The position numbers and the translations under genes were made by a program. A DNA stretch of 64,000 bases from positions 58,587-122,586 of the forward strand of contig NZ_JAIWPU010000004.1 in assembly GCF_021191705.1 (NCBI RefSeq). The letters are read 5' to 3'. The DNA is from Proluteimonas flavola (GTDB lineage Bacteria; Pseudomonadota; Gammaproteobacteria; Xanthomonadales; Xanthomonadaceae). The notes under the pieces were generated by a model. That model was not told the origin of the DNA. It ran no database searches and saw only the letters and a list, made by a program, of their open reading frames with translations. Numbering within the stretch: position 1 is the first letter of the stretch; each line of letters starts with the position of its first letter. This document shows, piece by piece, positions 26,945 to 36,600 of this stretch.

Positions 26945-28228
26945 TCAGAACCGGTCCGTCGAATGCGGCGGCGCATCGCCGTGCACATACGGCAGACCCT
27001 GCGCATCGCGCGTCCCGGGTTCGATCAGATCGTCGCGCGGTGCGAGCGGTGGCGGCGGAAGCGCCCCCACCGGCTCGTTGCGTGCGGCGCGGATCGCGTT
27101 GGCATAGCACAGGCGTGCGTTGCGATCGTCGCCGTCCGCGGCGTAGCCGTCGCCCAGCTGCACCCAGGCATCGCTGCCGGCGCCCTGGTCGATCGCGCGC
27201 TGCAGATAGTCGCGCGCGTTCGGCCAGTCGCGCTGCATATGGTGCAGCCGCGCCAGTCCGAGCATCACGCCGGGGCTCGACGGATGTGCGTTGAGCCAGC
27301 GTTCCAGGCGCGACTGGCGGTGCGCGGGATCGCCGACTTCCAGCGATGCGTAGCGCGCGGCGACGCGCTCGTCCCAGCGCGCATCGAGCGCGTTTTCCAG
27401 GCTCTTGAGCGCGGCGTCGTTCCAGCCCAGCGCGACGGCGCGATCGGCGTACGCCAGCACCACCGGCGTTTCGGTGCGGATGTGCTTGGGCAGCGCTTCC
27501 CAGCGCTCGGCGAGCACATTGGCATCGGCCGCTTCGTGCAGCGATGCCGCGGCCCAGCGGATCTCGCGGCGTTCGAGCTGCGCATCGGGCAACGCATTCT
27601 GGCGACGCAGCGCACCGAGCAGGCCATAGGCTTCGGCGGCGTGGCCGGTCATCGCCCAGGCATCGGCGCGCAACGCGAGACCGCGCGGCGGCAACGGCTG
27701 CGCGGCCGGGGTGTCGAGTGCGGTCAGGGCATCGATCGGGCGTTCGTCGAGCAGCGCCAGTTCGGCCAATGCGATCGCGCGCGTCGCCGGATGACGATCG
27801 CCGAACCTGTCGAGATGCGCACGCGCACCGGCGGCGTCGCCGCGTCCGATCGCCGCCTGGGTCGCGGCGATGCGCGCGGCGGGCTCGTAATGCGGGTTCT
27901 CGTCGGCCGACTGCGCCAGCAGCTTTTCGGCGCGGGCGTAATTGCCCTGGTGCAGCGCATCGAGGCCTTCGCCGACGCGGCTCTGCGCCTTGGTTTCGCG
28001 GTATCGGCCCCAGCTGCGGAATGGCAGCAGGAGCAGCGTGACCAGCAGCCAGACCACGACCATCGCGCCGAGCAGCATCGCGATCGCATTGATGACCGTC
28101 GTCGTGTAGTCGATGCCACCGCGGCGGACCAGCACATGGCCGGGATCGCCCGACAGCAGCAGTTGCGCGGCCAGCGCGCCGAGGAGGGCGATGACGATCC
28201 AGACCAGCAGGGCACGGAGCAGGGACAT
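26945..28228 (-). CDS. hemY: HemY-like inner-membrane TPR protein
   Basis: 427 residues. Two N-terminal membrane helices (about residues 4-25 and 42-65) flank DPGHVLVRRGGIDYTTTV, the HemY_N signature. TPR-type helices fill the rest (GLDALHQGNYARAEKLLAQS, PGVMLGLARLHHMQRDWPNA, AWVQLGDGYAADGDDRNARL). Gammaproteobacterial HemY is linked to haem synthesis genes but its exact role is unsettled. It lies downstream of hemD on the same strand with an 86-bp gap. The hemX gene often found between them is not here. Confidence 0.85.
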   Translation of the reverse strand: MSLLRALLVWIVIALLGALAAQLLLSGDPGHVLVRRGGIDYTTTVINAIAMLLGAMVVVWLLVTLLLLPFRSWGRYRETKAQSRVGEGLDALHQGNYARAEKLLAQSADENPHYEPAARIAATQAAIGRGDAAGARAHLDRFGDRHPATRAIALAELALLDERPIDALTALDTPAAQPLPPRGLALRADAWAMTGHAAEAYGLLGALRRQNALPDAQLERREIRWAAASLHEAADANVLAERWEALPKHIRTETPVVLAYADRAVALGWNDAALKSLENALDARWDERVAARYASLEVGDPAHRQSRLERWLNAHPSSPGVMLGLARLHHMQRDWPNARDYLQRAIDQGAGSDAWVQLGDGYAADGDDRNARLCYANAIRAARNEPVGALPPPPLAPRDDLIEPGTRDAQGLPYVHGDAPPHSTDRF

Positions 28229-28314
28229 GGCGGAATTTCCGGATGGCGCGGGAGGCTGGCAGATACGGTGCCAGAGGCCGTCGTGACGGGTCCGTCGCGG
28301 GCCCGGGTATCCAT

Positions 28315-29091
28315 TCAGTCTGACATGCGCGGTGGAACGGCCGCGGCCAGCAGCGCGGCCGGACGCGCATCCGTCGCTTGCTCGATCTGCGCGAATCCTG
28401 CATCCCGTGCAAGCCCGGCGAGTCGCGTGCTGGCGGCGAGCACGCACGCGTCGCGCAGGCGCGCAGCGGCATCCGGCGGCAACGCCGCGAGCGTGCGCGA
28501 CAAGGCCTCGCCGCTGCTCAACGGCAGCAGCCAGGGCGCAGGCAGCGTCATCAATCGCGCGATGCGCAAGGGGGAGGGTGGGGTCGGCACGCGGACGTAG
28601 ACATCGGCGCGGCGCAGGTCCGCGCCGGCCTCGCAAAGCGCCCGTGCGATCACGCCACGCCCGCCCGGGGCGGTGACCAGGCCGACGCTGCGGCCTGCCA
28701 CTGCCGACAGCGCGGGCAGTGCCAGCAGGCCCTCGCTGTCCATGCGGCCGGGCGCCTGGATGTCGCCGACGCCGGCGCGCTGGAGTGCGGTCGCGGTGCC
28801 GGCCCCCACCGCGAGCCAGGTCTGTGCTTGGCGTGCAACGAGGGGTTGCAGCGCCTGCGCCGCGGCGACGGCCCGCGGGCTGGTGAAGACCACGAGATCG
28901 GCATCAAGCGCGTGTCGCAACGCCTCGTGCGTGGCCGCATCGGCGCGATGCGCGATGCGCCAGGGCGACAGGGCGAACGTGCGCGCGCCCAGGCGCGCAG
29001 CCTCACGCCGCAGGCCTCCGTGCGCACCGGCTGGCCGCAACGAGATGACGTAACATCCCGCCAGATGCGGGAAAGCCGGCGCGGCATGCAT
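28315..29091 (-). CDS. hemD: HemD, uroporphyrinogen-III synthase
   Basis: About 258 residues from the ATG at 29091. An ATG at 29160 would overlap the divergent thioesterase start and adds a non-conserved leader. The HemD fold is indicated by CYVISLRPAGAHGGLRREAA, LVVFTSPRAVAAA, WLAVGAGTATALQRAGV and LLPLSSGEALSRTLAALP, the two-lobed substrate-binding pattern. It closes hydroxymethylbilane to uroporphyrinogen III in haem synthesis. The sequence is variable across the family, so the call leans partly on the hemY neighbour. Confidence 0.82.
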   Translation of the reverse strand: MHAAPAFPHLAGCYVISLRPAGAHGGLRREAARLGARTFALSPWRIAHRADAATHEALRHALDADLVVFTSPRAVAAAQALQPLVARQAQTWLAVGAGTATALQRAGVGDIQAPGRMDSEGLLALPALSAVAGRSVGLVTAPGGRGVIARALCEAGADLRRADVYVRVPTPPSPLRIARLMTLPAPWLLPLSSGEALSRTLAALPPDAAARLRDACVLAASTRLAGLARDAGFAQIEQATDARPAALLAAAVPPRMSD

Positions 29092-29158
29092 GCGCCAAGC
29101 TTGGTGGCTGCGGCACAGCGGCGCAAGCCGGACTGACCGTACCCCCACAGGACTCCGC

Positions 29159-29629
29159 ATGACGCTCGACGATTCGCTCCGCGCCCTCGAGGCTTACTAC
29201 GGTTCGATGCCGCCGGTCGCGGTGATGGACGTGTCCGTTGCCGGTTACGACGGCGATTCGCTACGCCTGCACGCGCCCCTGTCCTCGCACGTCAACGACA
29301 AGGGCTCGGCCTTCGGCGGCAGCCTGGTCTCGGTGATGACGCTCGCGGCCTGGGGTCTGGTGACCCTGCGCGTGGAACAGGCGGGCCTCGATGCCGAGGT
29401 GTATGTGGCCGATTCGACGGTCCGCTATCGCGCGCCGCTGCTCGCCGATCTCCAAGCCGAAGCCACGCTCGACGCGGCCGGCGACTGGTCGACGTTCGCG
29501 CGCACGCTGCGCGAGCGTGGACGTGCGCGGGTCGCGCTGACCGCGCGTATCGCATTGCCCGATGGCAGCACGGCGACCGAAATGCAGGCGCGTTATGTGG
29601 CGATCCGGCGGCCGACTGCGAACGTCTGA
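29159..29629 (+). CDS. YiiD C-terminal-type thioesterase
   Basis: 156 residues with a single hotdog-fold domain. LRLHAPLSSHVNDKGSAFGG, then SLVSVMTLAAWGL, is typical of the YiiD_C thioesterases. VADSTVRYRAPLLADLQAEA follows. It probably hydrolyses an acyl-CoA or similar thioester. Divergent from hemD, with the start codons about 70 bp apart. Confidence 0.8.
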   Translation: MTLDDSLRALEAYYGSMPPVAVMDVSVAGYDGDSLRLHAPLSSHVNDKGSAFGGSLVSVMTLAAWGLVTLRVEQAGLDAEVYVADSTVRYRAPLLADLQAEATLDAAGDWSTFARTLRERGRARVALTARIALPDGSTATEMQARYVAIRRPTANV

Positions 29630-29788
29630 GGCTGCAAGCAGGTCCGGTGGGGCAGGCGTCCGCTGCGGCATGCCTGCCGTGACGACGCCCGGTTGCTGAA
29701 GGGACGCGTGGCGGCACTTGCGCGCGGCATCGCCGTTGCCAAGAATCCGCGCTCCTTTCCAGTGTTCGCGATCCCCGGGGTCGTCCCA

Positions 29789-30217
29789 ATGCGCCATCCG
29801 TGTATGACCTGTGGGGCCTGCTGCAGCCAGTACCGGGTGTCCATGCACTGGATGGAGACGGACGCGTCCGGCGGCGACGTGCCGCATGCGCTGACCGAGG
29901 CATTCGGCCCGCACCAGGTCGTGATGCGCGGCACCTGGGAGTCGCAACCGCGCTGCATCGCGCTCGAGGCCGAGATCGGCACCTGTTCGCGTTGCACGAT
30001 CCATGCGGTCCGGCCACAGGCCTGCCGCGACGTGCAGGCGTCCTGGGAATCCGGCGAGGCGAGTCCGCAATGCGATCGAGCGCGCGCCGCACACGGGTTG
30101 CCGGCGCTGCGCGCGGAGGATTGGGCGCCTGGGATCGAAGTCGTCCTGGTCGATGCGCTGACGGCGTCGTTCGATGGCGGGGCGAGGACGCCGGCAAACA
30201 GTGCAGTGCCCGCCTGA
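29789..30217 (+). CDS. YkgJ family cysteine-cluster protein
   Basis: 142 residues. The N-terminal CMTCGACCSQYRV and later CSRCTIHAVRPQACRDVQ form the CxxCxxCC...C...C pattern of YkgJ-type proteins, which likely bind zinc or an iron-sulfur centre. The ATG at 29789 begins MRHPCMTCG; the longer upstream frame is not conserved-looking. Function unknown. Confidence 0.8.
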   Translation: MRHPCMTCGACCSQYRVSMHWMETDASGGDVPHALTEAFGPHQVVMRGTWESQPRCIALEAEIGTCSRCTIHAVRPQACRDVQASWESGEASPQCDRARAAHGLPALRAEDWAPGIEVVLVDALTASFDGGARTPANSAVPA

Positions 30218-30229
30218 GTCGACTTCGGA

Positions 30230-30299
30230 TCTGGGAGCACGCTTGCGCGCGATCGAGCGTTGCCGGGCAGGCAACATCGCGCGCAAGCGCGCTCCCACA
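30230..30299. repeat. REP-like inverted element
   Basis: GGGAGCACGCTTGCGCGCGATCG and ATCGCGCGCAAGCGCGCTCCCAC in inverted orientation around GAGCGTTGCCGGGCAGGCAAC. It is the clearest intact pair of the family. Confidence 0.6.
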
Positions 30300-30364
30300 G
30301 TCCTGTGGTGCTGCATGCCTTCCGATCCACTAGCATCGACCGGTCTCCCGTCGAGGATCCGCCG

Positions 30365-31678
30365 ATGCATCGTCTCGCCACCGCGCTGCTCTGCGCCTGC
30401 GCCGCCCTGCCCGCCCTGTCGCATGCGCAAGGTCCGCAACGTCCCGAAGTCGCCAGCGCCGCGACCGCGCTGCAGGCCAGGGTCGTCGACTGGCGCCGCG
30501 ACATCCACCAGCATCCCGAGCTCGGCAACCGCGAGACGCGCACCGCGGCGCTGGTCGCCGAGCACCTGCGCAGCCTCGGCCTCGAACCGAAGACCGGCAT
30601 CGCGCATACCGGCGTGACCGCCGTGCTCAAGGGCGGCCGCCCCGGCCCGAGGATCGCGCTGCGCGCCGACATGGACGCGTTGCCGGTCACCGAACAGACC
30701 GGCCTGCCCTTCGCCTCGACCGCGACGACCACTTACCGCGGCGAAACCACCGGCGTCATGCACGCCTGCGGCCATGACGCGCACGTCGCGATCCTGATGG
30801 GCGTCGCCGAAGCGCTGGTCGGCATGCGCGAGCAACTGGCCGGCGAAGTGCTGTTCGTGTTCCAGCCCGCCGAGGAAGGTCCGCCCGACGACGAGGACGG
30901 CGGCGCCTCGATGATGCTGTCCGAAGGCATCTTCCGCGACTTCAAGCCGGACGCGATCTTCGGCCTGCACGTGTTCTCGACCCTGCAGGCCGGCCAGCTC
31001 GGCGTGCGCGGCGGCCCGCTGATGGCCGCGTCGGACCGCTTCAACATCAAGGTGATCGGCCGGCAGACGCACGGCTCGCGGCCCTGGGGCGGCATCGACC
31101 CGATCGTCGCCGCGGCCGACCTGATCGGCACCGCGCAGACCATCGTCAGCCGCCGCACCAACATCTCCACGCTGCCGGCCGTGGTGACCTTCGGCGCGAT
31201 CAAGGGCGGCATCCGCTACAACATCATTCCGGACAGCGTCGAACTGGTCGGCACGATCCGCACCTTCGACGAAGACGTGCGCAGCGACATCTTCGCCGAC
31301 CTCAAGAACGTCGCCGAACACGTCGCCGCCGCGCATGGCGCCACCGTCGAGGCCCACGTGCCCGACGCCACGGGCAACCCGGTCACCGTCAACGATCCCG
31401 CCCTGACCGCGCGCCTGCTGCCGAGCCTGCAGGCCGTCGCCGGCGCGGGGAACGTCGTCGAAACCCCGCTCAACATGGGCGCCGAGGATTTCGCTTACTA
31501 CGCCAAGGACGTCCCCGCGATGTTCTTCTTCGTCGGCGCGACGGCGGCGGGCAAGGACCCGGCGACCGCGCCGAGCAACCATTCCCCGCAGTTCGACCTC
31601 GACGAGTCCGCGCTGGATCTCGGACTGCGCGCGATGTTGCAGGTGAGCCTGGATTATCTGGATGAGGGGGAGGGCTGA
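30365..31678 (+). CDS. M20 family amidohydrolase/peptidase, exported
   Basis: 437 residues with a Sec signal peptide (LATALLCACAALPALSHAQ). The metal-binding motifs of the M20D aminoacylase/amidohydrolase group are present: WRRDIHQHPELGNRE, IALRADMDALPV, MHACGHDAHVAILMG, FQPAEEGPPDD and the late NHSPQFDLDE. It probably removes an N-acyl group from amino acids or hydrolyses a dipeptide in the periplasm. It stands alone. Confidence 0.86.
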   Translation: MHRLATALLCACAALPALSHAQGPQRPEVASAATALQARVVDWRRDIHQHPELGNRETRTAALVAEHLRSLGLEPKTGIAHTGVTAVLKGGRPGPRIALRADMDALPVTEQTGLPFASTATTTYRGETTGVMHACGHDAHVAILMGVAEALVGMREQLAGEVLFVFQPAEEGPPDDEDGGASMMLSEGIFRDFKPDAIFGLHVFSTLQAGQLGVRGGPLMAASDRFNIKVIGRQTHGSRPWGGIDPIVAAADLIGTAQTIVSRRTNISTLPAVVTFGAIKGGIRYNIIPDSVELVGTIRTFDEDVRSDIFADLKNVAEHVAAAHGATVEAHVPDATGNPVTVNDPALTARLLPSLQAVAGAGNVVETPLNMGAEDFAYYAKDVPAMFFFVGATAAGKDPATAPSNHSPQFDLDESALDLGLRAMLQVSLDYLDEGEG

Positions 31679-31698
31679 GGGCTGCGCGTGAGTCACTG

Positions 31699-31905
31699 GG
31701 CCCCGGCCTGCGCCGGGGCGACGGGCGGGCGCAGGCCGGCAACGAGTACAGGGTGCTGGCCACCCAGCGGCTTGGGCGCATTGGCGACAGGTCTCTGAAT
31801 CTCTCCGCCGTCATCCCAGCGCACGCTGGGATCCATTTTCGCTGTCGCCCTCACAGCGCGCGATCCAGATCAAAATGGACCCCAGCGTGCGCTGGGGCGA
31901 CGGGC
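31699..31905. repeat. Repeat cluster in the M20-queF gap
   Basis: The 320-bp gap has no gene. It holds a GGGCCCCGGCCTGCGCCGGGGCGACGG hairpin at the left and two inverted copies of the CCCAGCGCACGCTGGG...CCATTTT block (31809-31840 and about 31868-31902) that face each other. A run of short tandem GACGGACT units follows at about 31924-31943. Confidence 0.55.
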
Positions 31906-32001
31906 TGATGATTGATGGGCCGACTGACGGACTGACGGACTGATGACGACGCCAGAATCCTCATTCCACGCCATTCGCCGCCCCAACGCTAAAATTCCTC
32001 C

Positions 32002-32835
32002 ATGTCATCCCATCCTCCCGCCGCGGCCGCGCCGCCCATTCCGCTCGGCCGCGAGGTCGCCTATCCGCGCCACTACGCCCCCGGTCTGCTGTTCCCGGTC
32101 GCGCGCACGCTCGGTCGCGCCGAGATCGGCATTGGCGAGACGCTGCCCTTCATCGGCCACGACCGCTGGCATGCCTACGAACTGAGCTGGCTGGACACAC
32201 GCGGCAAGCCGGTCGTGGCGACGGCGACGATCACCGTGCCGGGCGATTCGCCGCACCTGGTCGAGTCGAAGTCGCTGAAGCTCTATCTCAACTCGCTCAA
32301 CCACACGCGCTTCGACGGTGCCGACGCCGTGCGAGCGCGCGTCGTCGAAGATCTGTCCAAGGCCGCCGGTGCAGACGTCGATGTCGTGTTCGGCCTGCCC
32401 GCCATGTCCGGCATTGCAGACGACAGTGCGTCAATCGACGGCCTCGATGTCGAGATCGCCAGCTACGGCCCGCCGGATGCCTCGCTGCTCGCAGCCGACG
32501 CTGACGAGATCGTCGAAGAACCGCTGAGCTCGGCACTGCTGAAATCGAACTGTCCGGTCACCGGTCAGCCCGACTGGGCCAGCCTGCACATCGCCTACCG
32601 CGGGCCGCGCATCGATCGCGCCGCGCTGCTGCGGTATCTGGTGTCGTTCCGCGATCACGCCGAGTTCCACGAGCAGTGCGTCGAGCGCGTGTTCGTCGAT
32701 CTGCTGGCGCGCTGCCGGCCGCAGACGCTGTCGGTCGAAGCGCGCTATACGCGCCGCGGCGGGCTGGACATCAACCCGTGGCGCGCGACGCCCGGCCATG
32801 CGATGCCCGCGCCCCTGCGCGACGAACGGCAGTAG
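32002..32835 (+). CDS. queF: QueF, 7-cyano-7-deazaguanine reductase
   Basis: 277 residues, the long (YqcD-type) two-domain QueF of proteobacteria. The substrate motif [17 protein letters not shown], the catalytic cysteine in [16 protein letters not shown] and the C-terminal [13 protein letters not shown] are present. It reduces preQ0 to preQ1 with NADPH in queuosine synthesis. No preQ1 riboswitch is apparent upstream. It stands alone on the plus strand. Confidence 0.93.
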   Translation: MSSHPPAAAAPPIPLGREVAYPRHYAPGLLFPVARTLGRAEIGIGETLPFIGHDRWHAYELSWLDTRGKPVVATATITVPGDSPHLVESKSLKLYLNSLNHTRFDGADAVRARVVEDLSKAAGADVDVVFGLPAMSGIADDSASIDGLDVEIASYGPPDASLLAADADEIVEEPLSSALLKSNCPVTGQPDWASLHIAYRGPRIDRAALLRYLVSFRDHAEFHEQCVERVFVDLLARCRPQTLSVEARYTRRGGLDINPWRATPGHAMPAPLRDERQ

Positions 32836-32913
32836 TCGATTGCACGCCCCGCGCGATGGATTCTTAACGCGGAGCGTGGGAGCCTGCGCCGTCGCCTCCA
32901 CGCACGTCCGGCC

Positions 32914-33111
32914 ATGACGCCTTCCCGCATTCCCGACGCACAGCCGATGCGCACCTATGTCGTGCGCAAGGGCGACAGCCTGTCCGGGATCGCCGAGTCC
33001 GAACTCGGCGCGCAGGACCGCTGGCGCGACCTGTTCGAGGCCAACCGCGATGTGCTCGACGATCCCGATGCCCTCCATGCCGGCCAGGTGCTGCAGCTGC
33101 CTGCCGCGTGA
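32914..33111 (+). CDS. Small LysM-domain protein
   Basis: 65 residues, almost entirely one LysM domain (YVVRKGDSLSGIAESELGAQ followed by DRWRDLFEANRD and HAGQVLQLPA). LysM domains bind peptidoglycan or chitin-type glycans. There is no signal peptide, so it may act in the cytoplasm like the YgaU group or be exported in another way. The following lipoprotein gene starts 26 bp downstream and may form an operon with it. Confidence 0.75.
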   Translation: MTPSRIPDAQPMRTYVVRKGDSLSGIAESELGAQDRWRDLFEANRDVLDDPDALHAGQVLQLPAA

Positions 33112-33136
33112 CCGATTCCCGACTCCAGGAGTTTCC

Positions 33137-33601
33137 ATGACCCGACCCGTCGTCCTGACCCTGGCTGCCGCATTCGGCGGCGTGCTGCTGCTCGCCGGCT
33201 GCAACCGCGATGCGCCCACCACCACGCCGCCGCCAGCACCGACCGCGCCCGAACCGCCGCCGGCGCCCACGCCGCCTGCACCGGCCACGGTCACCAGCGT
33301 CGAACTCGGCAACGCCGTCGACGACCAGAACCGCGTGTCGACGCCGGCCTCGGCGTTCGCGACCACCGACACCATCTACGCGTCGGTCGGCACCGAGGGC
33401 GAAAGCGCGGCCAAGCTCGCGGCGCGCTGGACGTTCGGCGAAGGCCAGCTCGTCCGCAACACCGAGGCCGATGTCGCCGCCGGCCCGCAGGTCATCGCCT
33501 TCGACATCCACCATCCCGAAGGCTGGCCGGTCGGCACGTACAAGCTCGAGGTCTCGCTCGACGGCACGGTGGTGGAAACGCGTGAGTTCTCGGTGCGGTA
33601 G
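33137..33601 (+). CDS. Hypothetical lipoprotein with a Pro-rich linker
   Basis: 154 residues. The lipobox LLLAGC puts the lipidated cysteine at about residue 22. A Pro/Thr/Ala linker (about 25-55) leads to a compact C-terminal domain (TPASAFATTDTIYASVGTEG, VGTYKLEVSLDG) of probable immunoglobulin-like beta structure. Family not identified. Its stop is 22 bp from the truncated terminal repeat of the CRISPR array. Confidence 0.65.
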   Translation: MTRPVVLTLAAAFGGVLLLAGCNRDAPTTTPPPAPTAPEPPPAPTPPAPATVTSVELGNAVDDQNRVSTPASAFATTDTIYASVGTEGESAAKLAARWTFGEGQLVRNTEADVAAGPQVIAFDIHHPEGWPVGTYKLEVSLDGTVVETREFSVR

Positions 33602-33622
33602 GACACGCTGTGCGTGCTTCGT

Positions 33623-33631
33623 GCAGCGAAC
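33623..33631 (-). repeat. Truncated terminal CRISPR repeat
   Basis: GCAGCGAAC matches the last nine bases of the array repeat and lies exactly one 60-bp period before the first full repeat, leaving a 32-bp spacer-sized segment at 33632-33663. The rest of the repeat is replaced by unrelated sequence. It marks where the old end of the array was lost. Confidence 0.6.
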
Positions 33632-33663
33632 CAGCTTCGGCAGAAGCTTCGCCGGGATCTCCA

Positions 33664-36600
33664 TTTCTGAGCTGCCTGCGCGGCAGCGAACGTAGCTGCG
33701 CTCGCTCATGCCGCGGCCGAGACTTTCTGAGCTGCCTGCGCGGCAGCGAACGAAGCCCGCCACGCAGCAGTGGCGCGCATGTTTTTCTGAGCTGCCTGCG
33801 CGGCAGCGAACCCAAAACGCATCCGGCAGACCACCGTCGAACATTTCTGAGCTGCCTGCGCGACAGCGAACCGTGGCTTCGCCTACGGCAAGACCGGCGT
33901 TCTTTTCTGAGCTGCCTGCGCGGCAGCGAACGATCGCGCGGTCGACGGCACCTTCCTCGCGGCTTTCTGAGCTGCCTGCGCGGCAGCGAACGACTGGGCC
34001 TACGTGTCGGCCAAGGCCGTCGATTTCTGAGCTGCCTGCGCGGCAGCTAACGCGGTCGGGTCTTCCGCTTCGCTCGGCCGTACTTTCTGAGCTGCCTGCG
34101 CGGCAGCGAACCAGGCGCGGCTTGAGCATCGACCACAGGGTGGTTTCTGAGCTGCCTGCGCGGCAGCGAACGCCATGACCCACGGGTTATCGCGGCCATA
34201 GGTTTTCTGAGCTGCCTGCGCGGCAGCGAACATCGAACCGCTGGATGGCGAGATCTGCATCAATTTCTGAGCTGCCTGCGCGGCAGCGAACTCGGCCGTT
34301 GCGATGCGCCTGCACCGCTGGCATTTCTGAGCTGCCTGCGCGGCAGCGAACGCGCTGCTACGGCGAGGGTCGCGCGCCGGAGTTTTCTGAGCTGCCTGCG
34401 CGGCAGCGAACTCCCAAACCCGCTCGGTCGTCGCCTTCGTCTTTTTCTGAGCTGCCTGCGCGGCAGCGAACAGCAAGCCGGCACGTCCGCTGATCACCCA
34501 CAATTTCTGAGCTGCCTGCGCGGCAGCGAACGATCATGCGTCACTCCGATGCCGCATGATAGCTTTCTGAGCTGCCTGCGCGGCAGCGAACTAGTGGGGT
34601 TGTGGCGAGGGGGGATGGTTCATTTTCTGAGCTGCCTGCGCGGCAGCGAACGGCGAAGAACTGCGACGACAGGTTCCCGATCGTTTCTGAGCTGCCTGCG
34701 CGGCAGCGAACTCGCCGCCGGTGCCACTGCGCTTGTCGCGTCGGTTTCTGAGCTGCCTGCGCGGCAGCGAACACCAACGCCGGCTCGAGGAATCAGGGTG
34801 AGAATTTCTGAGCTGCCTGCGCGGCAGCGAACGGCGAGGCCGGCGTCAAGATCATCGCCGCGATTTTCTGAGCTGCCTGCGCGGCAGCGAACGTGGCGAG
34901 TTGCGCATCCTGGAGTCGCTGACCTTTCTGAGCTGCCTGCGCGGCAGCGAACGCCGCCTCCGGCGGCATACAGGCCGGTCGTCATTTCTGAGCTGCCTGC
35001 GCGGCAGCGAACTTCATGCGTGATCACTACGCCGCCCGTTCCAATTTCTGAGCTGCCTGCGCGGCAGCGAACGCTGTCGATGAACGCGGCGCGGCGCTTC
35101 CACATTTCTGAGCTGCCTGCGCGGCAGCGAACGCACGTCCAGCGTTATCTGCGGCGTCTATTCCTTTCTGAGCTGCCTGCGCGGCAGCGAACTCGAACGC
35201 ACCGGCTCCAATGGCTCCATGCATTTTCTGAGCTGCCTGCGCGGCAGCGAACTGAAGAAAATTGCCCCCGCGGCGTCGGAGATATTTCTGAGCTGCCTGC
35301 GCGGCAGCGAACATCACCGTTCGGCAGCTGACCGGTTGCCAGATTTTCTGAGCTGCCTGCGCGGCAGCGAACGCCGACCCACAGCACCGGCGTAGCGTCG
35401 TTGATTTCTGAGCTGCCTGCGCGGCAGCGAACCACGACCTCGAGGCCGAGCGGCACGCCATCCATTTCTGAGCTGCCTGCGCGGCAGCGAACCAGAAGAA
35501 GGAACTGCAGGCGGTGGCCCTGCATTTCTGAGCTGCCTGCGCGGCAGCGAACGCAACGTGTCGCCGCTGGGGAGATTGAGCGCATTTCTGAGCTGCCTGC
35601 GCGGCAGCGAACGCTGAAACCGATCCGCCGCGCGTCTCGATTTCTTTCTGAGCTGCCTGCGCGGCAGCGAACGAGGACTGACCATCAGCAGCTGCTGACG
35701 ATCGTTTCTGAGCTGCCTGCGCGGCAGCGAACGACCTGGTCCAGAAGGCCGGCAAACTCTACAATTTCTGAGCTGCCTGCGCGGCAGCGAACGACCTGCC
35801 CGAGCTCCGGGTGCATCGCGTGGATTTCTGAGCTGCCTGCGCGGCAGCGAACCTGACGGCTCGCACGTCGGCTTGATCGAAATGTTTCTGAGCTGCCTGC
35901 GCGGCAGCGAACGTGTTCGTCAACCCGAGGACCGCCGATCGACTTTTCTGAGCTGCCTGCGCGGCAGCGAACCAGTGCACTGGCGGTTGCCCCGTCACTT
36001 TCCATTTCTGAGCTGCCTGCGCGGCAGCGAACTTCGTGGCGCGCACGGTGGCGCCCTGGTCACTTTTCTGAGCTGCCTGCGCGGCAGCGAACTCGAACCA
36101 GACCACCACGCGCGCGCCCTCGTATTTCTGAGCTGCCTGCGCGGCAGCGAACGGCTTCATGCGCTCGCCGTTGGAGCGGGCAGTTTTCTGAGCTGCCTGC
36201 GCGGCAGCGAACCCGAACATGCTGACGAACATCGATCAGCTGATTTTCTGAGCTGCCTGCGCGGCAGCGAACCCTGAATGCTGTTCTTGCCGCCGCTGTC
36301 GTCGTTTCTGAGCTGCCTGCGCGGCAGCGAACGTCGCGATCATCACCGCGTTGGCCGGGAAGGATTTCTGAGCTGCCTGCGCGGCAGCGAACCTGGTGAA
36401 GGTGTTCCCGGGCGAAGACCCCGATTTCTGAGCTGCCTGCGCGGCAGCGAACCGCAGCTGTGGACCATCGGCGGCATCGTCGTTTTTCTGAGCTGCCTGC
36501 GCGGCAGCGAACGCTGCGATTGCGGTGGGCTTCAAGTGGGCCAATTTCTGAGCTGCCTGCGCGGCAGCGAACGAGCATCAGATGTTGCCCAAGCGTCCGC

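Noticed and set aside
31920..31945. Short tandem GACGGACT units as a functional element
   Set aside because: Only a few copies of a very short unit in a repeat-filled gap; likely slippage.
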